Positions 1-9,040 of a DNA stretch of 64,000 nt are shown piece by piece; position 1 is the stretch's first letter; each line of letters begins with the position of its first letter. The translations under genes and the position numbers were made by a program. This DNA comes from Clostridia bacterium (GTDB taxonomy: Bacteria; Bacillota; Clostridia; UBA1381), in the NCBI GenBank assembly GCA_017551095.1, contig JAFZMQ010000029.1, positions 44,787 to 108,786 on the forward strand. The letters run 5' to 3'. Below the pieces are notes generated by a model, which ran no database searches, was not told the DNA's origin, and saw only the letters and a program-made list of their open reading frames with translations.

Positions 1-9
1 ATCTCCTTT

Positions 10-537
10 TCAATTATACAGTCTGCTGTAAATTTTTGTAAAAAGCTTTACTCTTTTAACATATTTTTCCGTTTCGGCATACGGTACTTTAAAAAGCGTC
101 TTGCCGTCGGTAGAATAATTTTTGTCTCCAAGCCATCTTGTTACATTCCCCATACCGCCGTTATACGCTGCAAGTGCCGTTTCGGTATTTTCATACTTTT
201 GCATAAGATACGACAGGTAATAACAGCCCATTTTTATATTTATTTCAGGATTTTCTGCCATATCCGCCTCATACTCGATTCCGAGTTTTCCGGCAACCCA
301 AAACGCCGTTTCGTCGGTCAGCTGCATAAGTCCCCTTGCAAGTCCCGAATGAGCTTTTTCGTTAAAACCGCTCTCGGCATAAATGACTCCCGAAACCAAG
401 TCTTTGCTGAGTCCGTACTCGTCTGCGTATTTTTCTATGATGTCGGCATATTGCATAGGGAAAACCCTGTAAGCAGCATATATTCCTAAGCTGAAAAGAA
501 GTGCCACGGCGAGTATAAATATTATTATTCTTTTCAT
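10..537 (-). CDS. Membrane-anchored lytic transglycosylase (SLT domain)
   Basis: Cleaves the glycan strands of peptidoglycan between MurNAc and GlcNAc. The 175-residue protein has one N-terminal membrane segment (about residues 4-23) and then an SLT/goose-lysozyme-type domain. It shows the catalytic Glu in AESGFN (E55), the G-L-M-Q motif near 70 and the AYNGG motif near 125, all family hallmarks. The ATG directly follows the coaE stop codon (TGA then ATG), with an AAGGA ribosome site inside the end of coaE, so the two are translationally coupled. It is the last visible gene of the ung-polA-coaE run. A role in cell-wall turnover or sporulation is inference. Confidence 0.88.
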   Translation of the reverse strand: MKRIIIFILAVALLFSLGIYAAYRVFPMQYADIIEKYADEYGLSKDLVSGVIYAESGFNEKAHSGLARGLMQLTDETAFWVAGKLGIEYEADMAENPEINIKMGCYYLSYLMQKYENTETALAAYNGGMGNVTRWLGDKNYSTDGKTLFKVPYAETEKYVKRVKLFTKIYSRLYN

Positions 538-1107
538 TCACTGAATCCTTTTTACTATTTCCGTTATGTCAATTTCTCCGCCGTTGTTTTCAATAATAAA
601 ATCACATTTTTTTCGGTAAAAACCATCCTCCTGTTGTGCTGAAATCCGCTTTTCCGCCTCGGTTTCGCTGATTTTATCGCGGTTTATTATCCGTTCTTTA
701 CGGATTTTTTTGTCCGCAAGAACTCCTATCATAAAATCACACTTAAATCCGCTCTCGATAAGCACCGCACCGTCAACAAAAACAACTCTGCCGTCCGACG
801 CGTCAATCTTTTGTTGTATCTCCGCCAAAATATATTTATGTGTGATTTTTCCCAGCTTTTCGAGCTTTTTTGGCTCGGAAAAGGCAATTTCGCCTATTTT
901 TTTCCGATTCGGCTTTCCGTTTTCTATAACGCCCTCGCCAAATTCCGCCCTGATTTCAGCAGCACATTCGGCTTGTTCAAGGCATTTATGTGCGACTTCA
1001 TCTGCATCTATTACCAAATAACCTGCATTTTTAAGCTGTGCGGAAATGTAGCTTTTGCCCGTTCCGCTACCGCCCGTTATTCCTACCACTTTTTTATTTT
1101 GCATCAT
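538..1107 (-). CDS. coaE: Dephospho-CoA kinase
   Basis: Last step of coenzyme A synthesis: phosphorylates the 3'-OH of dephospho-CoA with ATP in the cytoplasm. The P-loop G-x-x-G-x-G-K-S appears right after the start (GITGGSGTGKS), followed by the D-A-D motif (VIDADEVAH) that binds the substrate; about 189 residues, normal for the family. An upstream in-frame start is possible, but the ATG at 1107 (or the adjacent ATG at 1104) gives the conserved N-terminus. The start overlaps the polA stop (ATGATGCAAAATAA), so expression is coupled to polA. Confidence 0.9.
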   Translation of the reverse strand: MMQNKKVVGITGGSGTGKSYISAQLKNAGYLVIDADEVAHKCLEQAECAAEIRAEFGEGVIENGKPNRKKIGEIAFSEPKKLEKLGKITHKYILAEIQQKIDASDGRVVFVDGAVLIESGFKCDFMIGVLADKKIRKERIINRDKISETEAEKRISAQQEDGFYRKKCDFIIENNGGEIDITEIVKRIQ

Positions 1108-3700
1108 ACCAGCTCTTTCCCTCTGACATATCCGCAACAAGCGGAACAGACAGTTTTACGGCATTTTCCATCTCGGTTTTTAAAATGGTTTTTACCGTTT
1201 CTTTTTCATTTTCATATGCCTCTATGATAAGTTCGTCATGCACCTGCAAAATGAGTTTTGAGCGGAATCCGCCCTCCTTTAATCTTCGGTAAATTCTTAC
1301 CATTGCAAGTTTTATTATGTCCGCTGCCGTACCCTGAATCGGCGTATTAAGTGCCACTCTTTCACCAAAAGCCCGTGTGTTAAAGTTTGACGACGCAATT
1401 TCGGGGATATACCGTCTGCGGTTTAGCATTGTTTCTACATAACCCGTATTCCGTGCCGTTTCCTTTATGTTTTGCATATATTCGCGGACACCGCTGTATT
1501 TTTCAAGATAGCTCCCAATATACTCCTTTGCCTGTTTTACCGAAATTTTAAGGTCCTGCGAAAGCGAATATTCGCCAATCCCGTAAACAATCCCGAAATT
1601 GACCGCTTTTGCCGCTCTTCTTTGTTCTTTGGTTACCATATCCTGCGGTATTCCCAAAACCTGCGACGCGGTAACTCTATGAATATCCTCATTTTTCAAA
1701 AACGCGTCAATCATATTTTTGTCCTTGGAAATATGTGCCAAAACCCTTAGTTCTATCTGTGAATAATCGGCGTCAAGGAAAACACACCCATCCTTTGCCA
1801 CAAACATTTTTCGCATCTGACTGCCAAGCTCTGTTCTTGTCGGAATGTTCTGCATATTAGGCTCTGTTGAGCTTATTCTGCCCGTAACGGTGGTCATCTG
1901 ATTAAATACCGAGTGTATCCTGCCTGTTTTTTGATTTATTACCGCCATAAGCCCGTCACAATAGGTACTTTTTAGTTTAGAGAGGGTGCGGTATTCCAAA
2001 ATTTTCGGGATTATAGGGTGCTTTGTCTGCAACTTTTCCAGCACTTCCGCATTTGTGGAATATCCGCTTTTTGTCTTTTTTAAAGGCTTTAATTCGAGCT
2101 TGGTAAATAGTATTTCCGCCAATTGTTTTGGGGAGTTTATGTTAAATTCCTCACCTGCTAAGCCGTAAATTTCCGTAACAAGCAGGTCTATTTTTTCTGC
2201 GATTTGCCCGGAAAACTCTTTCAGGCGGTCTTTATCTATCAAAACGCCCTCTTTTTGCATATCCGCCAAAACCTCGCAAAGAGGCAGCTCAACATCATAA
2301 TAAAGCCGCTCCTGTCCATTTTCCTTTAATTTCGACTCGGTGATTTTCACAATCGGCATTACAGCAAGAACTTCTATCGCCAAGGTGTTTTCCTCGTCAT
2401 CAAAAAGAGATAACTGTTTTTTTGATGAAAATTCATAGCCCAAATATTCGTACGCGAGGTCGGAGACTGTATATGACGGGCGGGACGGGTTTATCAAGTA
2501 TGCCGCAATAGCCGCGTCATAGCATACGCCGTTTAACTCATAATACACATACATATCCTTGATGTTTATTGTGTGTTTTTTTATATCCCTGTTCCGCAGA
2601 ATATCGTGCAAAAACCCCTCTGTTTCGCTGTTTACGGAAACCAAGTATCCAATTTTTCCTATCGCAAACGCCGCATTTTTGAGTTTTCCTTCCGAAAGCT
2701 CAAAAAGACAGGCAACCTCGCCGTTTTTTTGTATTTTGTCGGCAAGTTTTTTCATTTCTGTGCCGCTATTTATAATCGTCGTTTTTGTGCCTTCCAAAAA
2801 ATCAATTTTTTGCGTTTTTTCCTCTTTGGTTACGCCCATTCTTTGCATAACTTTATTGAGGTCAAGGCGTTTTAATATGTCGTAAAGCTCACTATTATGC
2901 GAAAAATCCTCCAACACAAAGTTCTCAAAGTTGAGTTCTATCGGCACATTTCTGTCAATTGTCGCAAGTGTTTTTGACAAAAATGCCATATCTTTATCTT
3001 GCAGCAATTTTTCCGTATTTTTTGGTGTTATTCCAAAATTTTCTATATTTTCGTAAAGATTTTCTATGCCGTGAGCCGACGCAATTATCGCCATTGCCGT
3101 TTTTTCGCCTATGCCGTGAACACCCGGAATATTGTCCGAGCTATCACCCATAAGTGCCTTTACATCTATAAATTCTTTCGGGGTTACGCCGTAACGTTCA
3201 AAAACCGCACCGTCATCATATATTTCCGTTTCTGTGTTTCCGCTTTTCGTTACCGTTAAAAGAATTTTTGTTTTCTGCGAGGCAAGTTGCAAATCATCCT
3301 TATCACCCGTTGCAATTAAACATTCTACGCCGTCTTTTTCGCATACTGCCGAAACTGTGCCGATTATATCGTCCGCCTCAAAGCCCTCTTTTTCAAGTAT
3401 GCATACGCCCATAGCCTTTAAAATATCCTTGGCAATCGGAATTTGCACTCTAAGCCCGTCAGGCATGGGCTTTCTCTGTGCCTTGTACTCTTTATACATT
3501 TTATGCCGGAATGTCGGTGCTTTTAAATCAAATGCCGCACAAACATAGTCGGGCTGATAATCGTCCATAAGTTTTAAAAAGGTCATAAAAAAACCGTAAA
3601 TTGCGTTGGTCGGAGTTCCGTCCCTTGCCGACAGAAATTTGACCCCGTAAAATGCACGGTTTATAAGACTGTTTGAATCGATTATAAGAAGTTTTTTCAT
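1094..3700 (-). CDS. polA: DNA polymerase I
   Basis: Repair and Okazaki-fragment polymerase, 868 residues. Residues 1-300 form the 5'-3' exonuclease/flap domain (DSNSLINRAF; the acidic stretch around DKDDLQL). About 310-470 is the position of the 3'-5' exonuclease, but the D-x-E catalytic pair is not visible (FELSEG where E. coli has FDTETD), so proofreading is probably lost, as in Bacillus and Thermus enzymes. About 480-868 is the polymerase: motif A DADYSQIELR, motif B (RRAAKAVNFGIVYG) and motif C (VHDE). It lies 12 bp after ung and overlaps coaE, forming a repair cluster. Confidence 0.96.
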   Translation of the reverse strand: MKKLLIIDSNSLINRAFYGVKFLSARDGTPTNAIYGFFMTFLKLMDDYQPDYVCAAFDLKAPTFRHKMYKEYKAQRKPMPDGLRVQIPIAKDILKAMGVCILEKEGFEADDIIGTVSAVCEKDGVECLIATGDKDDLQLASQKTKILLTVTKSGNTETEIYDDGAVFERYGVTPKEFIDVKALMGDSSDNIPGVHGIGEKTAMAIIASAHGIENLYENIENFGITPKNTEKLLQDKDMAFLSKTLATIDRNVPIELNFENFVLEDFSHNSELYDILKRLDLNKVMQRMGVTKEEKTQKIDFLEGTKTTIINSGTEMKKLADKIQKNGEVACLFELSEGKLKNAAFAIGKIGYLVSVNSETEGFLHDILRNRDIKKHTINIKDMYVYYELNGVCYDAAIAAYLINPSRPSYTVSDLAYEYLGYEFSSKKQLSLFDDEENTLAIEVLAVMPIVKITESKLKENGQERLYYDVELPLCEVLADMQKEGVLIDKDRLKEFSGQIAEKIDLLVTEIYGLAGEEFNINSPKQLAEILFTKLELKPLKKTKSGYSTNAEVLEKLQTKHPIIPKILEYRTLSKLKSTYCDGLMAVINQKTGRIHSVFNQMTTVTGRISSTEPNMQNIPTRTELGSQMRKMFVAKDGCVFLDADYSQIELRVLAHISKDKNMIDAFLKNEDIHRVTASQVLGIPQDMVTKEQRRAAKAVNFGIVYGIGEYSLSQDLKISVKQAKEYIGSYLEKYSGVREYMQNIKETARNTGYVETMLNRRRYIPEIASSNFNTRAFGERVALNTPIQGTAADIIKLAMVRIYRRLKEGGFRSKLILQVHDELIIEAYENEKETVKTILKTEMENAVKLSVPLVADMSEGKSWYDAK

Positions 3701-3712
3701 ATCTTTGTCCTT

Positions 3713-4387
3713 CTATATGTTTTCTATCTGCCAATCGATAGGTGCTTTGTTCATTGCAATAAGCATATTATTCGCCTTAGCAAAATGTCCGCACCCGAAA
3801 AAGCCACGGTTTGCCGAAAGCGGACTCGGATGTGCTGCCGTCAGAATAATATGCCGGGGAGCAGTAATAAGCTCCTCTTTTTTCTTTGCATCATTTCCCC
3901 ATAAAAGAAAAATAACCGGTTTTTTCCGCTCGTTTAAAAGCTCGGTCACCCTATCGGTAAACCGCTCCCAACCCTTGCCCTTATGCGAATTTGCCTCACC
4001 GCTACGCACGGTGAGCGACGCATTTAACAAAAGTACGCCTTGCCTTGCCCATTTTTCAAGAAAGCCGTTATTGGGGATATAAAGCCCCAGCTCGTTTTTA
4101 AGCTCCTTATATATGTTCTGTAATGACGGGGGGATATCCACGCCCTTTTGCACAGAAAAAGCAAGACCGTGTGCCTGATTTTCCTCGTGATACGGGTCCT
4201 GTCCGAAAATGACGACTTTTGTGTCCTCATATCCCGTCCACCTGAATGCCGTAAATATATCATTTTTTTCGGGATAAACTCTGCCGTTTCGATATTCAGT
4301 TTCCAAAAAGGCGTCAAGCTCGGTTATGTATTCTTTTTGAAGTTCGTCCGCTAAAAGTGCGTCCCAATCTTTTGCTCCGATTTTCAT
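3713..4387 (-). CDS. ung: Uracil-DNA glycosylase, family 1
   Basis: Removes uracil from DNA to start base-excision repair. The 224-residue protein shows the family 1 water-activating motif GQDPYH (residues 62-67, catalytic D64), the LLNASLTVR motif and the DNA-intercalation motif HPSPLS near the C-terminus, which carries the catalytic His. The ATG at 4387 has an AAGGAT ribosome site. It is followed 12 bp later by polA, which can fill the resulting gap. A repeat copy fills the upstream spacer. Confidence 0.96.
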   Translation of the reverse strand: MKIGAKDWDALLADELQKEYITELDAFLETEYRNGRVYPEKNDIFTAFRWTGYEDTKVVIFGQDPYHEENQAHGLAFSVQKGVDIPPSLQNIYKELKNELGLYIPNNGFLEKWARQGVLLLNASLTVRSGEANSHKGKGWERFTDRVTELLNERKKPVIFLLWGNDAKKKEELITAPRHIILTAAHPSPLSANRGFFGCGHFAKANNMLIAMNKAPIDWQIENI

Positions 4388-4410
4388 AAGTTTTATCCTT
4401 TTCTATACTT

Positions 4411-4511
4411 CTAAGACTTAGAGAAAATTGTTCACAGTGCCGTTTTGCAGCGAGCGGTGCTGTACTTTGTGTACCGCCCCGAGCGAAAAACGGTGCTGTG
4501 GGCAATTTTTA
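4411..4511. repeat. Palindromic dispersed repeat, copy A
   Basis: About 100 bp between ung and the upstream gene. Read on the minus strand it begins at the TAA stop codon of the HprK-like gene, runs through TTGCCC, GGGGCGGTAC and GTACAGCACCGC, and ends near TAAGACTTA. It aligns over its length with the copy at 61909-62016, and its first part resembles the shortened copy at 22139-22190. The element folds back on itself (an imperfect stem of roughly 30 bp per arm). No protein is encoded. Confidence 0.75.
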
Positions 4512-5225
4512 TTCTGCCTTAGGGGGTTTCATCGCGTTGTATGCCATATGTGCCGCTTCTTCCGATATTGTGCAGCTCATTGTATATACGGGAATTTTGG
4601 AAAGAACGGTATCTACGCTCTTTAAAAGCAAATCCATGTCCCGCTCATCATACGGTCTTACTGTTTGCGTTAAAAGTTTTGACAGTACCGCACCGCCGTT
4701 TTCACGGCGTATTTTATTTTCTGTGCCACGCTCTAAAAAGCATATTCCCGCAAGGTTTGCACGAACATTTATGTTAAGGTCGGTTTTTCCGCTCCATGGC
4801 GTACCGTAAGCAAAAATCCCGTCCTTTTCTACCCTTATTGCCGGTTTATCGTCATTTAAAATTTTCGCCCTGTCCTTGCCGAACGCCTGTTGCCAGAGTG
4901 ATGTGTGCGTCGATTTTCCTACTCCGCTTGACGCGGAAAAAAGGTATGCATTTCCGTCCATCAGTACCGCTGATGAGTGGAGCATAAATCCGTCAAACTG
5001 CAAAAGCCCCGTATAGAAAACACTGCCCGTATAAACATACTCGCACAAGCCCAAATCAAAGCCGTCTATTTCCTTGCACTTTTGTTCAAGAAATTCGTCC
5101 GAAATATATATCGTGAGGTCGGGCTTTCCGCCATTTTCTATGCGGTATGCTGCCGCCTGTTTTTTCATTCGGTCATACTTATATCCCAAGTCCACCGTCA
5201 ATCCCGCTATTTTATGAAGCTGCAC
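4509..5225 (-). CDS. HPr kinase/PEPCK-like P-loop protein
   Basis: A 238-residue cytoplasmic protein related to the C-terminal kinase fold of HPr kinase/phosphorylase and PEP carboxykinase. The middle shows HSSAV, then a P-loop SASSGVGKSTHTSLW (about residues 97-111), then LNDDKPAI and YGTPWSGK, the order found in the HprK-like family that often occurs in peptide-modification clusters. No PqqD or peptide gene is nearby, so its substrate is unknown. It starts with GTG preceded by AAGGAGG, which overlaps the folA stop. Its last codons (Lys-Ala-Glu-stop) run into repeat copy A. Kinase activity is inferred. Confidence 0.7.
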   Translation of the reverse strand: MQLHKIAGLTVDLGYKYDRMKKQAAAYRIENGGKPDLTIYISDEFLEQKCKEIDGFDLGLCEYVYTGSVFYTGLLQFDGFMLHSSAVLMDGNAYLFSASSGVGKSTHTSLWQQAFGKDRAKILNDDKPAIRVEKDGIFAYGTPWSGKTDLNINVRANLAGICFLERGTENKIRRENGGAVLSKLLTQTVRPYDERDMDLLLKSVDTVLSKIPVYTMSCTISEEAAHMAYNAMKPPKAE

Positions 5226-5237
5226 CTTTTTTCCTCC

Positions 5238-5726
5238 TTATTTTTCTACCTTTTTGTATGTGCAAAAGCTGATTATATGCCCGTTATCTTCGATTTTTTC
5301 CGATTCCGAAAAAAGCTGCCAATCCGCACTTTCGTCAAGATTTACCATGAACCTGTCGCAGTCCGCGGCTTCATGAACCTTTGTTATATAACACTCGTCA
5401 CAATAATCCAAAAGCTGCTTATACACGCTTTCTCCGCCTATCACATATGCGTCATCTCTTATACCGTCAAGCGACAAAAGCTCATCTATGCCGTTTACCG
5501 TTTCCGCACCGTCCGGACGGAAATTCTTGTCTTTTGTCAAAACGATATTTCTCCTGTTTTTAAGCGGTTTTCCGTTTGGGAAACTTTCCAGATTTTTCCT
5601 GCCCAAAATCACAGTTTTTCCCATGGTTTTGTCCCTGAAAAACTGCATATCTTTGGGTATATTAAAGAGCAGTTTGTTATCCTTTCCGATTCCCCAGTTT
5701 TCCGATACGGCGGCAATAAGTTTCAT
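5238..5726 (-). CDS. folA: Dihydrofolate reductase
   Basis: Reduces dihydrofolate to tetrahydrofolate with NADPH, regenerating the folate consumed by the thymidylate synthase encoded just upstream. The 162-residue protein begins MKLIAAVSENWGIGKDNKL, typical of DHFR; MGKTVILGRKNLESFP binds NADPH and YVIGGESVYKQLL is the second dinucleotide motif. The ATG at 5726 was chosen over an upstream in-frame start because it has an AAGGAG site and gives the conserved N-terminus; the longer form would overlap thyA. Confidence 0.94.
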   Translation of the reverse strand: MKLIAAVSENWGIGKDNKLLFNIPKDMQFFRDKTMGKTVILGRKNLESFPNGKPLKNRRNIVLTKDKNFRPDGAETVNGIDELLSLDGIRDDAYVIGGESVYKQLLDYCDECYITKVHEAADCDRFMVNLDESADWQLFSESEKIEDNGHIISFCTYKKVEK

Positions 5727-5736
5727 TTTTATCTCC

Positions 5737-6564
5737 TTATATTGCAATAGGTATTTTGACATTAAATTCGTTAAATTTATAGCCGTCAAGCTTAAAATCA
5801 TCAGGCGTTATCTTGTAAAAATCGGTTATTTCGCCTATTTCGAGCTTTGGTGCGTCAAAGGTCGGGCGTGAAATAAGCTCCTCTACAATCGGGATATGCC
5901 TGTCATAGATATGTGCGTCGGCAATAACATGCACAAGTTCGCCGACTTTAAGTCCCGAAACCTTTGCAAAGATATGCACCAAAAGGGCATACTGCACCAC
6001 ATTCCAATTATTCGCCGCAAGAAAATCGTTGCTACGCTGATTTAAAATTGCGTTTAGTTTTCCGTCTTTTACGCTGAAAGTAACCGAGTATGCACAAGGG
6101 TATAGCCGCATCTCCGACAAATCGGCATGATTATATATATTGGTTATAATTCTGCGTGAGTTAGGGTTGTTTTTAAGGTCAAACAAAACCCTGTCCACCT
6201 GGTCAAATTCGCCCTCTTTATATTTATGCTTGATTCCGAGCTGATATCCGTATGCCTTACCGATACTGCCCGTTTCGTCTGCCCACTGGTCCCAGATATG
6301 ACTTTTTAAATCGTGGATATTGTTCGATTTTTTCTGCCATATCCATAAAAGCTCGTCAAGGGCAGATTTCCAATATGTACGCCTCAAGGTCAGAATAGGG
6401 AACTCTTTTGACAGGTCATATCTATTCACTATTCCGAAAACACTTTTCGTGTATGCACTTTCGCCGTCCTCCCAATGCGGACGCACCGACATTGACTCGT
6501 CAGTAACACCGTTTTTCAGGATTTCCTTGCAGTTTTTTATAAAAATTTCGTCTGCGTAACTCAT
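5737..6564 (-). CDS. thyA: Thymidylate synthase (ThyA)
   Basis: Methylates dUMP to dTMP with methylene-tetrahydrofolate, producing dihydrofolate for the following folA. The 275-residue protein has the nucleophilic Cys in LYPCAYS (C157), the phosphate-binding SRR (residues 136-138), and QRSNDF followed by NNWNV for dUMP recognition. The LYPCAY sequence differs from the more common LPPCH but keeps the essential Cys. A clear promoter lies upstream (6595-6623, minus). thyA, folA and the HprK-like gene follow with gaps of about 10 bp. Confidence 0.95.
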   Translation of the reverse strand: MSYADEIFIKNCKEILKNGVTDESMSVRPHWEDGESAYTKSVFGIVNRYDLSKEFPILTLRRTYWKSALDELLWIWQKKSNNIHDLKSHIWDQWADETGSIGKAYGYQLGIKHKYKEGEFDQVDRVLFDLKNNPNSRRIITNIYNHADLSEMRLYPCAYSVTFSVKDGKLNAILNQRSNDFLAANNWNVVQYALLVHIFAKVSGLKVGELVHVIADAHIYDRHIPIVEELISRPTFDAPKLEIGEITDFYKITPDDFKLDGYKFNEFNVKIPIAI

Positions 6565-6594
6565 TTTACACCTCTTTTATAATAATACTTTCTT

Positions 6595-6623
6595 ATTATA
6601 TCATAGCAGGTAAAAAAAGACAA
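6595..6623 (-). promoter_or_regulatory. Sigma-A promoter of thyA
   Basis: On the minus strand TTGTCT, a 17-bp spacer and TATAAT, with an extended TG two bases before the -10. It lies about 30 bp upstream of the thyA start and points into it. Confidence 0.7.
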
Positions 6624-6663
6624 TATTATAGTAGTGAATTTTTTTATTTTGCGTGGTGATTTT

Positions 6664-7230
6664 ATGAATTTTGTATGGACTTTTGCGATTTTGGTTTCCC
6701 TTATTTTTTCCGCCTTTTTGGGATTCCCTGAAAAAACGCTTCAAAGCGGCATTTTCGGTGCTGACGAGGCAATAAAAATTATGATTTCACTTTCGGGAAC
6801 GCTCTGCTTTTGGTCGGGAGTTTTGCGTATTGCCGAAAAGGGCGGTGCGGCGGATTTTTGCCAAAAACTGTTGTCGCCCATAATACGCCGCCTTTTTCCT
6901 AAAACAAATCAAAGGGGCAAAATAACAATGAATATAATCGCCAACCTTTTCGGTACGGGCAACGCCGCAACACCTGCCGGAATATCCGCAATGGAGGGCA
7001 TGGACAAGGAAAACGGAAAAAGTTCCCGTCCAAGCTGTGAAATGGGCAGGTTTGCCGTTATGAATACGGCAAGTATTCAGCTTTTTCCGACAACCGTTAT
7101 AAGTATTCTTTCCTCTCTCGGTGCAGAAAATCCCTTTTCCATTGTGCCGTATGTGTGGATAAGCTCTTTTTCGGCACTTTTTATGGCACTTTTAACCCAA
7201 AAACTGCTTTTTGGAAAGGATAGGTTATAA
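6664..7230 (+). CDS. spmA: Spore maturation protein A
   Basis: Membrane protein of the SpmA/nucleoside-recognition (Gate) family, required with SpmB for spore core dehydration and heat resistance in Bacillus and Clostridium. About 188 residues with several hydrophobic helices; the family stretch NLFGTGNAATPAGISAM is present near the middle. The ATG at 6664 is preferred over the GTG at 6634 since it matches the usual SpmA N-terminus. The stop codon directly touches the spmB start. The role of SpmAB is known from genetics; its transported substrate is not. Confidence 0.9.
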   Translation: MNFVWTFAILVSLIFSAFLGFPEKTLQSGIFGADEAIKIMISLSGTLCFWSGVLRIAEKGGAADFCQKLLSPIIRRLFPKTNQRGKITMNIIANLFGTGNAATPAGISAMEGMDKENGKSSRPSCEMGRFAVMNTASIQLFPTTVISILSSLGAENPFSIVPYVWISSFSALFMALLTQKLLFGKDRL

Positions 7231-7737
7231 ATGGCTTATATTCTTCCTTTTTTAATCATTCTTGTACTTTTCTCTGCCATAAAAAACCACGCTCCCGTTT
7301 ATCAGCTCTTTTTGGAGGGTGCGGAGGACGGCTTAAAAATTCTGTTTTCCATTCTTCCGCCTATGATTGCCGTTCTTTCTATGTCGGCAATGCTGAAAGA
7401 ATCGGGACTTTTAAACGCCTTTTCTTCCGCCGTTTCGCCTGTTACCGAAAAAATCGGCATACCATCGGAAATTCTGCCTTTGGCGCTTCTTCGTCCCTTT
7501 TCTGGCGGCGGCTCTTTGGGGCTTTTGACCGATACGGTAAAAACTTACGGTGCAGACAGCCGCATCGCCCGTGCCGCCTGTATTTTATGTGCCTCGACAG
7601 AAACGACTTTTTACACCATTTCGGTATATTTCCGCAGAACAAATGTAAAACATTTGAAAACGGTGATTATTGCTGCTGTTATCGGTGACTTAACAGGACT
7701 TTTGTGTGCGTGTTTCCTGACTAAGATAAATTTTTAA
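7231..7737 (+). CDS. spmB: Spore maturation protein B
   Basis: Partner of SpmA in spore core dehydration; 168 residues, hydrophobic, with the conserved LRPFSGGGSLG stretch and the STETTFYT motif of SpmB. The ATG follows the spmA stop codon with no gap, and its ribosome site (GGAAAGGATAGG) lies inside spmA, so the pair is coupled. No gene follows before the pgk promoter. Confidence 0.9.
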   Translation: MAYILPFLIILVLFSAIKNHAPVYQLFLEGAEDGLKILFSILPPMIAVLSMSAMLKESGLLNAFSSAVSPVTEKIGIPSEILPLALLRPFSGGGSLGLLTDTVKTYGADSRIARAACILCASTETTFYTISVYFRRTNVKHLKTVIIAAVIGDLTGLLCACFLTKINF

Positions 7738-7755
7738 CAATTTTTTCAAATTGTC

Positions 7756-7784
7756 TTGAAAAAGTTTGCATTTTAGGGTAAAAT
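7756..7784 (+). promoter_or_regulatory. Sigma-A promoter of pgk
   Basis: TTGAAA, a 17-bp spacer, and TAAAAT, about 50 bp upstream of the pgk start; probably drives pgk-tpiA. Confidence 0.7.
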
Positions 7785-7834
7785 AAACTTGTCAGGGATT
7801 TTTCCCAACAGAAAATTTTATGCGAGGTGTTTTT

Positions 7835-9028
7835 ATGCTGAATAAGAAAACAGTGGAAGATATTGATGTAAAAGGCAAACGCGTCCTGGTCAGATGCGAT
7901 TTTAATGTGCCTCTTGACGAAAACAGAAACATAACGGACGATACAAGAATTGTAGGTGCTTTGCCCACAATTGAGTATCTTATAAAGAACGGTGCAAAGG
8001 TTATTCTCTGCTCACATATGGGCAAACCCAAGGGCGAACCCAAGCCCGAACTGTCTTTGGCACCTGTTGCAAAGGCACTTTCCGAGAAACTCGGAAAAGC
8101 GGTTGTTTTTGCGGCTGATGATAATGTTGTCGGCGAAAACGCGAAAAAGGCGGTTGCTGAAATGGCAGACGGTGATGTTGTGCTTTTGGAAAACACCCGT
8201 TACCGCGTAGAAGAAACAAAGAATATTGACGATTTTTCAAAGGAACTTGCGTCCCTTGCAGATGTGTTCGTAAATGACGCCTTCGGTACGGCTCACCGTG
8301 CACACTGCTCAAATGTGGGCGTTACACAGTATCTGCCTGTTGCTGCTTGTGGATACCTTATCCAAAAGGAAATTCAGTTCTTAGGAAATGCCGTAAACAA
8401 TCCGGTAAGACCTTTGGCGGCTATTTTGGGCGGCTCGAAGGTTTCTTCAAAAATCTCGGTTATAAATAATCTTTTGGAAAAGGTTGATACCTTAATTATC
8501 GGCGGCGGTATGGCATACACATTTATGAAAGCACAAGGACTTTCAATCGGAAAATCACTTTTAGAAGAAGACTTTATCGGCTACGCTTCCGATATGATGA
8601 AAAAGGCAGAGGAAAAGGGAGTAAAACTGCTCATCCCGATTGATTCTGTCGAGGCTTCCGAATATTCAAACGACGCAGAAATCAAGATTTGCGAGGGCGG
8701 AATCGACGACGGATTTATGGGACTTGACATAGGTCCTAAGACGATTGAGCTGTTCTCAAATGCCTTAAAGGACGCTAAAACTGTTGTTTGGAACGGACCT
8801 ATGGGCGTATTTGAAATGCCGAACTTTGCAAAAGGCACAAACGCTATTGCAAAGGTTTTGGCAGAGCTTGATGCAACTACCGTAATCGGCGGCGGCGACA
8901 GCGTTGCAGCCGTAAACAAAGCAGGTCTTGCTGATAAAATGACGCATATTTCAACAGGCGGCGGTGCTTCCTTAGAGTTCTTGGAAGGTAAGGATTTACC
9001 CGGAATAGTTGCTATAAACGACAAATAA
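7835..9028 (+). CDS. pgk: Phosphoglycerate kinase
   Basis: Glycolytic enzyme transferring phosphate from 1,3-bisphosphoglycerate to ADP; 397 residues. Shows the N-terminal [15 protein letters not shown] signature, LLENTRY, the substrate-binding HRAHCSN, and the C-terminal nucleotide motifs [10 protein letters not shown] and IGGGDS. The ATG at 7835 has GCGAGGTG as ribosome site and gives the standard N-terminus; the ATG at 7820 lacks one. Followed 12 bp later by tpiA. No gap (glyceraldehyde-3-phosphate dehydrogenase) gene is in the window. Confidence 0.97.
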   Translation: MLNKKTVEDIDVKGKRVLVRCDFNVPLDENRNITDDTRIVGALPTIEYLIKNGAKVILCSHMGKPKGEPKPELSLAPVAKALSEKLGKAVVFAADDNVVGENAKKAVAEMADGDVVLLENTRYRVEETKNIDDFSKELASLADVFVNDAFGTAHRAHCSNVGVTQYLPVAACGYLIQKEIQFLGNAVNNPVRPLAAILGGSKVSSKISVINNLLEKVDTLIIGGGMAYTFMKAQGLSIGKSLLEEDFIGYASDMMKKAEEKGVKLLIPIDSVEASEYSNDAEIKICEGGIDDGFMGLDIGPKTIELFSNALKDAKTVVWNGPMGVFEMPNFAKGTNAIAKVLAELDATTVIGGGDSVAAVNKAGLADKMTHISTGGGASLEFLEGKDLPGIVAINDK

Positions 9029-9040
9029 ACGGAGGATAAA

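Noticed and set aside
2300..2800. Possible damage in polA because the 3'-5' exonuclease motifs are missing
   Set aside because: The frame is intact and loss of this activity is normal in many PolA proteins, including those of Bacillus.
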